From positions 1 through 11,778 of the forward strand of contig CAUZJQ010000112.1 in NCBI GenBank assembly GCA_963580095.1: a stretch of DNA of 11,778 nucleotides, given 5' to 3'. Source of the DNA: CAJWLW01 sp963580095 (GTDB lineage Bacteria > Verrucomicrobiota > Lentisphaeria > JABSQK01 > CAJWLW01). The position numbers and the translations under genes are program-made. Under the pieces are notes generated by a model. That model saw only the letters and a program-made list of their open reading frames with translations, was not told where the DNA came from and did no database searches. Shown one piece after another: positions 5,949-11,778 of the stretch (position 1 is the stretch's first letter; every line of letters starts with the position of its first letter).

Positions 5949-7115
5949 ATGAACCACATGATCCGCCTTTCCACATTGTGTCTGGCAGCGCTGCTAATTT
6001 CCGCTGCCGATGTCTGGAGTGAAGACATCACCGGTTTTACAGCGATCGAGGTTCGGGGAGCCTGCAAAATCAAAACGCCGGATGCCGATGCCTACCGAGT
6101 CATCGAGACTGACCTCAAGTATCTTTTCGGTTCGACTGTCAAGACAATGCGCAAGTCCTATGTCGAGTTGGAATTTTCCCACAACAACAGGTTCCGCCTG
6201 CTGGCACGTACGACTCTCACCATCGATCAGGACACACGCGACCCTAAACTCAAAATAGTGAAACTGGAAGCTGGCCACATTGAACTGCAGCTCGACGACT
6301 TCCCCGCCGATCACTCGCTCAGTGTCGAAACGCCAACAGCAGTCTGTGGTGCCATCGGTACCCGGTTCTTCGTCGCCTTCGAAGACGACCAGGCCGATGC
6401 CGACGCGGCTATTGCCAAGAAGGGCGGCCGCGAGAACCGTTTCAGTTGCAGCGAGGGCGAAGTCTACGTCGCCAGCCGTTTTTCTATCGACAAGCAGGCC
6501 GTCGAAGGCGACACCCTCGACATCCCGGGCTTCGGCGCCGGCGCCGAGATTGTCGCGATCATCCATGAGGGAAAAGAAAACTCCTACACCGACATCATTG
6601 TCAACCGCGGTAAGCTGACTTTTAACTACGGCGGCGACAACAAGAACTCGCTCGTGGTGGAAGGCAGGAAGGGCAAGCCTGCCCGCTTCGTCTGTGCTCT
6701 CGAGAAAGCTGCCAAGAAAGACGCCAAGGTCAACGTGCTGGCGCTCCAGGTGAAAGAAGGGGTCGTGGAGAATCGTAAGAAAAAGGTTTTCGGCCGCTTC
6801 GAAATGACAGCAATCACGCCGGACAACGAGGCGGTCGTCGTCAAGAACTCGAAAGTCGGCAAACCCAAGGACGACGCCGACAACATCGCCGGGAGCTATA
6901 TCGACGCCGCCAGGAAAGAAGGCGAAATCCACAGCACACTCGTCGATTTGGAAAAAGAGCCGGTACCCGACGTCAACGCCATTGCCAAAGCGAAGGTCGA
7001 CCTCGACGCCGCCGCCAAGGACGCAACGCGCCTCCGCAAGCTTCTGCACAAGCGCACTCGCAAGATGATGGACATCCAGCGCCGTGCCCAGAACCGCAAC
7101 CGGCCGCGGCGCTGA
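5949..7115 (+). CDS. Secreted FecR-domain protein
   Basis: A 388-residue exported protein. Residues 1 to about 24 form a Sec signal peptide (basic start, hydrophobic LCLAALLISAA, cleavage likely just before EDITGF). The FecR-like region covers about 72-145: VELEFSHNNRFRLLARTTLTI, then LKIVKLEAGHIELQL and a strand ending SVETPTAVCGAIGTRFFVAFE, the usual signature in which a matrix-exposed beta roll ends in a GTxF motif. Residues about 345-388 are charged and helical, ending in a very basic tail (RRAQNRNRPRR). Classical FecR is an inner-membrane anti-sigma factor for iron transport. This protein has no cytoplasmic domain or transmembrane segment beyond the signal and no sigma factor nearby, so that role is unlikely. 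The start has GGAG 8 nt upstream (5937-5940). A promoter and a terminator flank it. Exact function unknown. Confidence 0.85.
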   Translation: MNHMIRLSTLCLAALLISAADVWSEDITGFTAIEVRGACKIKTPDADAYRVIETDLKYLFGSTVKTMRKSYVELEFSHNNRFRLLARTTLTIDQDTRDPKLKIVKLEAGHIELQLDDFPADHSLSVETPTAVCGAIGTRFFVAFEDDQADADAAIAKKGGRENRFSCSEGEVYVASRFSIDKQAVEGDTLDIPGFGAGAEIVAIIHEGKENSYTDIIVNRGKLTFNYGGDNKNSLVVEGRKGKPARFVCALEKAAKKDAKVNVLALQVKEGVVENRKKKVFGRFEMTAITPDNEAVVVKNSKVGKPKDDADNIAGSYIDAARKEGEIHSTLVDLEKEPVPDVNAIAKAKVDLDAAAKDATRLRKLLHKRTRKMMDIQRRAQNRNRPRR

Positions 7116-7163
7116 CCGTGGAGACATTAAGCGCGGCCGACCGCTGATGCCGCGAAATTTCGT

Positions 7164-7201
7164 AAGCCCGTCACGACCAGAGTGTGACGGGTTTGCTATT
7201 T
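7164..7201 (+). terminator. Intrinsic terminator after the FecR-domain gene
   Basis: AAGCCCGTCAC (7164-7174) pairs with GTGACGGGTTT (7184-7194) as an 11-bp stem with one G-U pair and a 9-nt loop. A T-rich tail (TTTGCTATTT) follows. It lies about 50 nt beyond the stop codon and closes the single-gene unit. Confidence 0.8.
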
Positions 7202-7229
7202 GACACCACCGCACGTGATGTTCTCTTAA
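7200..7229 (+). promoter_or_regulatory. Possible promoter of the aldehyde dehydrogenase gene
   Basis: A perfect TTGACA (7200-7205) is followed after 18 bp by TCTTAA (7224-7229), a weak -10. Transcription would start near 7236, 57 nt before the ATG. The -35 element starts in the tail of the preceding terminator, so the two signals are back to back. Confidence 0.4.
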
Positions 7230-7292
7230 AGCAGTACCAACGCATCCCAAGGCCAGGCAAACGCAATACCGCACGAAAAAGGTCAACATCAG

Positions 7293-8885
7293 ATGGAACT
7301 CCACGGACAAAACCTCATCGGCAACAATGTCTCCGCCGAGGGGCAGGACACTTTTCACGCCCGTAACCCGGCAACAGGCGACCCGCTCCACCCTGCCGTA
7401 ACGGACGCAACCAACGCAGAGATCAACCGGGCCCTCGAAAAAGCGGAAGGTGCGTTCCGCATCTATCGCCAGAAAACTCCGGATGAGATCGCCGCGTTCC
7501 TCGAGCGTATTGGTGACGAAATCGTCGCAATCGGTGACGCTCTGATCGAACGCGCCTGCTCCGAGACCGGCCTGCCGGCGGCCCGCATCACCGGCGAACG
7601 AGGCCGCACCGTCGGTCAACTCAAGCTTTTCGCGGGCGTTCTTCGCGACGGCAGCTGGGTCGAAGCTCGTATCGACACGGCCCTGCCCGACCGTGAACCC
7701 GTGCCGAAACCGGACCTTCGCTGCATGCTGATCCCGCGCGGACCGGTCGCCGTATTCGGCGCCAGCAATTTCCCCCTCGCCTTTTCGGTTGCCGGCGGCG
7801 ACACCGCCTCGGCACTGGCTGCCGGCTGCACCGTTGTGGTCAAGGCGCACCCGGCCCATCCCGGCACCTCCGAGTTGGTCGGGCGTGCCATCATCGAAGC
7901 CGCCAACGCCTGCGACATGCCGCCAGGCGTCTTCTCCATGGTCCAGGGCACCAGCAATCGCGTCGGAGAGCAACTGGTCAAGCACACCTTCACGCAGGCC
8001 GTCGGTTTCACCGGTTCGCTGGCCGGGGGTCTGGCGCTGTTCCGCCTGGCCATGTCGCGGCCGGAGCCGATTCCAGTGTATGCCGAAATGGGCAGTGTAA
8101 ATCCAGTATTCATCCTGCCGGGAGCCATGGCTGAGCGCGGTGAAGCAATCGCCGAAGATCTCACCGCTTCGGTGACGCTTGGCGTTGGGCAGTTCTGCAC
8201 CAATCCAGGGCTGACCATCATCATCGATGACGACCACGGCAACACATTCATGGATAGGCTGCGAGCGTCGTTTCAGGCCGCGCCGACCGGCACCATGCTG
8301 CACGCCGGCATTCTTTCCGCCTACAACAAGGGCGTGGAAAAGCTGGCGACTATTGACGGCGTCGAGTTGAGTACACTATCGGAAGCCGAGGCCGATGCGA
8401 TCACAATGCAGGCCCGCCCGTGCCTGTTGACCGCCAGCGGTCAGACCTTCATTGAGGAACCAGAGCTCGAAAACGAGGTCTTCGGGCCGTCGACGCTCGT
8501 GGTGCAATGCGACTCGCCCGAAAACATGGAAGCGGTGGCCGGCAATTTCGAGGGACACCTCACAGCCACTGTGCACGGCACCGAGGAAGACCTCGAGATT
8601 TACAGAGGTCTGGTGCGGTTGCTCGAGCGCAAGGTCGGCCGGTTGATCTTCAACGGTTTCCCTACCGGCGTCGATGTCTGTGCGTCCATGCATCACGGCG
8701 GTCCATATCCCGCTACGCTGGACGGACATTTCACCTCAGTCGGCACGGCGGCAATCCGCCGGTTTGCGAGGCCGCTGGCCTATCAGGGGTTCCCCCAATT
8801 CGCACTGCCGGCGGAGCTGCAGGATGAAAATCCTCGTGGCATTTTCCGCCTGGTCAATAGCAAGTTCACACAAGATCCGGTATAG
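7293..8885 (+). CDS. NAD(P)-dependent 2-oxoglutarate semialdehyde dehydrogenase-type aldehyde dehydrogenase
   Basis: A 530-residue soluble aldehyde dehydrogenase. It most resembles the subfamily that oxidises 2-oxoglutarate semialdehyde (2,5-dioxopentanoate) to 2-oxoglutarate, the last step of hydroxyproline, arabinose, xylose and glucarate breakdown. Catalytic elements are complete: N159 in FGASNFPLAFS, K184 in VVVKAHPAHPGTSE (cofactor binding), E265 in YAEMGSVNPVF and the nucleophile C302 in GQFCTNPG. The AHPAHPGTSE and EMGSVNP forms are typical of this subfamily rather than of succinate semialdehyde or betaine aldehyde enzymes. The start ATG has AAGG about 10 nt upstream (7279-7282). No other sugar-acid or hydroxyproline gene is visible, so the in vivo substrate is inferred from the family alone. 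Confidence 0.9.
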   Translation: MELHGQNLIGNNVSAEGQDTFHARNPATGDPLHPAVTDATNAEINRALEKAEGAFRIYRQKTPDEIAAFLERIGDEIVAIGDALIERACSETGLPAARITGERGRTVGQLKLFAGVLRDGSWVEARIDTALPDREPVPKPDLRCMLIPRGPVAVFGASNFPLAFSVAGGDTASALAAGCTVVVKAHPAHPGTSELVGRAIIEAANACDMPPGVFSMVQGTSNRVGEQLVKHTFTQAVGFTGSLAGGLALFRLAMSRPEPIPVYAEMGSVNPVFILPGAMAERGEAIAEDLTASVTLGVGQFCTNPGLTIIIDDDHGNTFMDRLRASFQAAPTGTMLHAGILSAYNKGVEKLATIDGVELSTLSEAEADAITMQARPCLLTASGQTFIEEPELENEVFGPSTLVVQCDSPENMEAVAGNFEGHLTATVHGTEEDLEIYRGLVRLLERKVGRLIFNGFPTGVDVCASMHHGGPYPATLDGHFTSVGTAAIRRFARPLAYQGFPQFALPAELQDENPRGIFRLVNSKFTQDPV

Positions 8886-8981
8886 GAGCGTTTAGTGTTC
8901 AGAGCACACGACTTCTCATCGAGCGATCGCCAAGTACACATGATCCCACCGGCACACTGAAGCTCAAACACCTCTTCCCCA

Positions 8982-9605
8982 ATGATGAAGATCAAGATCT
9001 GCGGCATCACAAACATCGATGACGCCCTCCACGCGGTCGGGTGCGGCGCCGATCTGCTCGGATTCGTCTTCTTTCCGAAGTCACCGAGGTATGTGACGCC
9101 GGAGACAGCCGCAGCAATCATTGGCGAACTGCCGCCGACCGTCGAGAAGGTCGGCGTGTTCGTCGACGAGACAAACGCGGTAATGGCTGATATCGCCCGG
9201 GCATGTGGCCTCACCCGGATTCAGATGCACGGTAACGAGTCGCCCGGGCAGGTGGCGGACATGCAGGAATTCGAAGTCTTCAAGGCTGTCGCTCTGCAGC
9301 ATACCGAGGACCTCATGCAACTTGAGACCTACGCCGGCTGCACATTTCTTGTTGACACACCCGGGCCGGGTTACGGCGGCACCGGGAAAACCGGCGACTG
9401 GCAGCTCGCGAGCGTCGCCGCCGCCAGCCAGCAGATTTTTCTTGCAGGCGGCCTGACACCGGTGAATGTCGCCAATGCCATTTCGGCGGTGCAGCCGTAC
9501 GGCGTTGACGTCTCATCCGGTGTCGAGCGCGCCGAGGGGCAAAAAGATCACGACCAGGTAGCCGCTTTCATTACGGCCGCGAAAGTACCAACGGAAGTGC
9601 CCTGA
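8982..9605 (+). CDS. trpF: Phosphoribosylanthranilate isomerase
   Basis: A 207-residue TIM-barrel enzyme of tryptophan synthesis that converts N-(5-phosphoribosyl)anthranilate to the carboxyphenylamino-deoxyribulose phosphate by an Amadori rearrangement. The general base C7 (KICGIT) and general acid D125 (LVDTPGPGYGGTG) are both present. The phosphate-binding segments GLTP (157-160) and VDVSSGVE near the C-terminus are also intact. Two ATG codons are in tandem (8982 and 8985) and either could be used; there is no good Shine-Dalgarno. The 96-bp gap from the preceding gene contains no clear promoter or trp leader. The stop overlaps the next start by 1 nt (TGATG), so the following gene is co-translated. 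Confidence 0.97.
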   Translation: MMKIKICGITNIDDALHAVGCGADLLGFVFFPKSPRYVTPETAAAIIGELPPTVEKVGVFVDETNAVMADIARACGLTRIQMHGNESPGQVADMQEFEVFKAVALQHTEDLMQLETYAGCTFLVDTPGPGYGGTGKTGDWQLASVAAASQQIFLAGGLTPVNVANAISAVQPYGVDVSSGVERAEGQKDHDQVAAFITAAKVPTEVP

Positions 9606-10825
9606 TGAAATTCTACCGGACATACTGGCATCTCGGTTGCGGGCTCGGCATTATCGTGCTGCTGAGCCTCTGCAGCATCACCGCGCCAGGGCAGGACGAG
9701 AAGAAACCCGTGCTGCGCAACAAATACGAATACCACGCGAACGGCAATCCGAAGCGCAAATATTCCGTGTACACGCGCCACAATCAGACGGTCATACACG
9801 GTTATGAAATCGCCTACTACCCAAACGGCAAGTCTATGAGCAAGGTGGGCTATAAGCATGGCGTCCGCCATGGCACCGGTGTTTTTCTGCATGAGAACGG
9901 CAAGAAGCGGGAGCAAGGAAAATTCGTCGAGAACCACAAGCAGGGCACCTGGACACAATGGCGCGAGGGCGAGACGAAGTATCGCGAGATCGCCTACGAC
10001 AACGGCAATCGCCAGGGGCCGTACACCGAATGGCACCCGAACGGCAAAGTCTCGGAGCGCGGCAGCTACGTGGATGATGTCAAAGAAGGCGTCTTTACCG
10101 TGTACTTCGACAGCGGCGTCAAACGCCGTCAAAGCATATTCCGCAACAACCTGCGGACAGACAAGGTCACTGAGTGGCATCCGAATGGCAAAAAACGCTC
10201 GACGGTCATCTACGACAACGGCCTACGCCACGGTTCCGCGGTCTGGTGGAACGATGCCGGAGAAGTGGTGGCACGCAGCGAGTTTCACGACGACGAACCA
10301 GTCAGCGGCACGGTCATCGATATTGGCGAAGATGACGCCCACTGGTTCCTCCGCGCCTACGATAGAGGACGGCCGGTGTCGCAGTTGCTCTACGAAAACG
10401 GCGCACCAAAAAACGGCATCTACCGACAGTGGTACTCCAGCAGCCGCAAGAAAAGCGAGGGCGCGTACGAAGACGGCAAGAAGCAAGGTGTCGAGATCAA
10501 CTGGTACGAGTTCGGCCCGGTCGGCGAGGAGAAAGGCGGCATCCTCAGCCGCTGCACCTGGGTCAACAACAAGGTCCACGGCACCTATACCGAGTGGTTC
10601 AAGAACGGCCGAAAACGCTGGGAGATCACCTTGGAGAACGGCATCAAGCATGGACCGGAGCGAACCTGGGACGGTTTGGGGAATCCCGTTGCCAAAGGCG
10701 AAAACCGCAACGACAAGCCGTGGTACGGCACCGTCCTGGTCGCCGACGGAGACGCTTCCCGTTATGGGCGTTTTGTCGATGGCGTTGAACAGCAGATCAT
10801 CATTGAGCAAACGGAGTTGCAATGA
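9605..10825 (+). CDS. Exported MORN-repeat protein embedded in the trp operon
   Basis: A 406-residue protein with an N-terminal hydrophobic segment (about 9-28, GCGLGIIVLLSLCSITAPG) that is a signal peptide or membrane anchor. The Cys at 23 does not sit in a good lipobox (LSLC has Leu before the Cys). The rest consists of about ten degenerate repeats of roughly 23 residues with the pattern G-x4-aromatic-x2-N-G-K, then aromatic-x-D/N-G-x3-G, for example YTEWHPNGK (140-148) and YDNGLRHG (203-210). This is the MORN_2/YwqK type, seen in exported bacterial proteins and in some annotated as antitoxins; no toxin gene is present here. It has a GGAAG site 7 nt upstream of its start, a TGATG junction with trpF and an ATGA junction with trpD. 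No link to tryptophan synthesis is known; function unknown. Confidence 0.9.
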   Translation: MKFYRTYWHLGCGLGIIVLLSLCSITAPGQDEKKPVLRNKYEYHANGNPKRKYSVYTRHNQTVIHGYEIAYYPNGKSMSKVGYKHGVRHGTGVFLHENGKKREQGKFVENHKQGTWTQWREGETKYREIAYDNGNRQGPYTEWHPNGKVSERGSYVDDVKEGVFTVYFDSGVKRRQSIFRNNLRTDKVTEWHPNGKKRSTVIYDNGLRHGSAVWWNDAGEVVARSEFHDDEPVSGTVIDIGEDDAHWFLRAYDRGRPVSQLLYENGAPKNGIYRQWYSSSRKKSEGAYEDGKKQGVEINWYEFGPVGEEKGGILSRCTWVNNKVHGTYTEWFKNGRKRWEITLENGIKHGPERTWDGLGNPVAKGENRNDKPWYGTVLVADGDASRYGRFVDGVEQQIIIEQTELQ

Positions 10826-11778
10826 CCTACACCGATTACCTGAACAAGCTTATCGCCGGCACCGACCTGAGCGCCGACGAGACAACCGATGTAATGGACC
10901 AGTTGATGGACGGCGAACTAACCCCCGCCCAGGTTGCTGCCTTCATCACTGCCCTGCGCATCAAAGGCGAGACCACCGACGAGATCTCCGCCGCCGCCCT
11001 CAGCATGCGGCGGCACGCAACACGCATCGACGCCGGCCCGCCGCCGATCGTCGACACCTGCGGCACCGGCGGTGACGGCAGCGGCACATTCAACATTTCC
11101 ACGACGGCGGCCTTCATCGCTGCGGGCGCCGGAGTAAAAATCGCCAAGCACGGTAACAAGTCGGTATCAAGCCAGTGCGGCAGTGCCGATGTTCTGGCGG
11201 CGTTGGGCGTCAACCTCGACATCACCCCAGACCAGGTTGGCGATTGCGTGCGTAACATCGGGATTGGCTTTCTGTTCGCGCCAAAACTTCATGGCGCCAT
11301 GAAACACGCGATCGGCCCACGCCGCGAGCTCGGAGTCCGCACCATCTTCAATATGCTCGGGCCACTGACCAATCCAGCAGGCGCCACGGCCCAGGTCATC
11401 GGGGTCTTCGACGCCGCACTGACCGAGGTTTTCGCCGAGGTCCTCAACAAGATGGGATCCAGCCGCGCGATGATTGTCCACGGCAGCGATCACCTCGACG
11501 AGATTACTCTCACCGGCACGACCCAAGTGTCGGAGCTCAAAGACGGCAAGGTCGAGACCCGGCAACTGGACCCACAGGAATACGTCGGTTCCTTGTGCAG
11601 TGCAGATGCACTTAAAGGCGGCGACGCCAAGGTCAATGCCGGTATCCTGCGGGACATCCTGGGCGGCGACGAAGGCCCGAAGGCGGACGTTGCCAAGCTC
11701 AACGCCGCGGCCGCCATCTACGTCGGTGGTCTGGCGGACAATCTCGGCGCCGCATACGGCAAGGCCGGCGATGCGATC
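10822..11778 (+). CDS. trpD: Anthranilate phosphoribosyltransferase, cut by the window end
   Basis: Second committed step of tryptophan synthesis: anthranilate and PRPP give phosphoribosylanthranilate, the substrate of TrpF. The 319 codons in the window are nearly the whole enzyme (family about 340); the last 20 or so residues lie outside. The PRPP loop is CGTGGDGSGTFNIST (80-94) with KHGNKSVSS (109-117). The anthranilate-site segment is GPRRELGVRTIFN (165-177), followed by GPLTNPAGA (180-188) and the metal pair D226-E227 in LDEIT. The ATG at 10822 overlaps the MORN gene stop as ATGA, with GGAG 5 nt upstream (10813-10816). It is a stand-alone trpD, without a fused glutamine amidotransferase. 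Confidence 0.97.
   Translation, partial: MTYTDYLNKLIAGTDLSADETTDVMDQLMDGELTPAQVAAFITALRIKGETTDEISAAALSMRRHATRIDAGPPPIVDTCGTGGDGSGTFNISTTAAFIAAGAGVKIAKHGNKSVSSQCGSADVLAALGVNLDITPDQVGDCVRNIGIGFLFAPKLHGAMKHAIGPRRELGVRTIFNMLGPLTNPAGATAQVIGVFDAALTEVFAEVLNKMGSSRAMIVHGSDHLDEITLTGTTQVSELKDGKVETRQLDPQEYVGSLCSADALKGGDAKVNAGILRDILGGDEGPKADVAKLNAAAAIYVGGLADNLGAAYGKAGDAI

Noticed and set aside
5994..8303. A 769-codon open frame on the minus strand antisense to the FecR-domain and aldehyde dehydrogenase genes.
   Set aside because: Both sense genes are in the same frame (starts 1344 bp apart), so one antisense frame stays open through both. The translation has no recognisable domain and crosses a terminator and promoter. 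It is a codon-bias shadow.
9605..9690. MORN protein as a lipoprotein (Cys23).
   Set aside because: The residue before the Cys is Leu, and the tripeptide does not fit a lipobox; a Sec signal or membrane anchor is the better reading.
9605..10825. A toxin-antitoxin system based on the YwqK-type repeats.
   Set aside because: Both neighbours are clear tryptophan enzymes and no toxin-like gene is present.
9858..11075. A 405-codon plus-strand frame across the MORN gene and the start of trpD.
   Set aside because: The product is a low-complexity Ser/Ala/Arg/Thr string, overlapping two well-supported genes in another frame.

Overview
The window looks like ordinary chromosome from a free-living heterotrophic bacterium. 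Base composition is moderately GC-rich (judged by eye, not counted) and coding density is high. Signal peptides on a FecR-domain protein and a MORN-repeat protein suggest an organism that exports proteins across the inner membrane, probably Gram-negative type. The phylum cannot be fixed from the sequence. Solo FecR proteins, long MORN-repeat exported proteins and a trp cluster in an unusual order fit poorly studied environmental lineages (for example PVC or related groups), but this is only a guess. I see no CRISPR array, transposase, integrase or phage gene.

Layout. (1) 42-1149, minus strand: a tightly coupled operon running right to left, a DUF721/DciA-like protein, then adenine phosphoribosyltransferase (apt), then possibly a 34-residue Cys-containing small ORF. 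The starts of the second and third overlap the preceding stop by 4 nt. (2) 1192-1878, plus strand: a YggS-family PLP homeostasis protein, divergent from the first operon across a 42-bp gap that holds short direct repeats. (3) 1883-2559, minus strand: a decayed glycosyltransferase with at least two frameshifts and a missing middle. (4) 2577-2875: a nested palindrome, a tRNA-Tyr gene with its own promoter, and an 11-bp tandem repeat, followed by a non-coding stretch up to 3250. (5) 3251-5744, plus strand: glcE and glcF, two subunits of glycolate oxidase, overlapping by 14 nt, with no glcD beside them. (6) 5785-7201: a near-consensus promoter, a structured leader, a secreted FecR-domain protein and a clear intrinsic terminator, forming a self-contained unit. 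(7) 7200-8885: a promoter-like element and an aldehyde dehydrogenase of the 2-oxoglutarate semialdehyde dehydrogenase type. (8) 8982-11778, plus strand: trpF, an exported MORN-repeat protein and trpD (cut by the window end), joined by 1-nt and 4-nt overlaps.

How the genes fit together. Most are housekeeping genes: purine salvage, replication-linked DUF721, PLP homeostasis, glycolate oxidation, oxidation of a sugar-acid or hydroxyproline-derived semialdehyde, and tryptophan biosynthesis. No striking new multi-gene system is obvious. The best candidates for something undescribed are the secreted repeat protein translationally locked between two tryptophan enzymes, and the solo FecR-domain protein under its own strong promoter. 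The glycosyltransferase relic beside the tRNA-Tyr gene, with its palindrome and tandem repeat, suggests a locally unstable spot.
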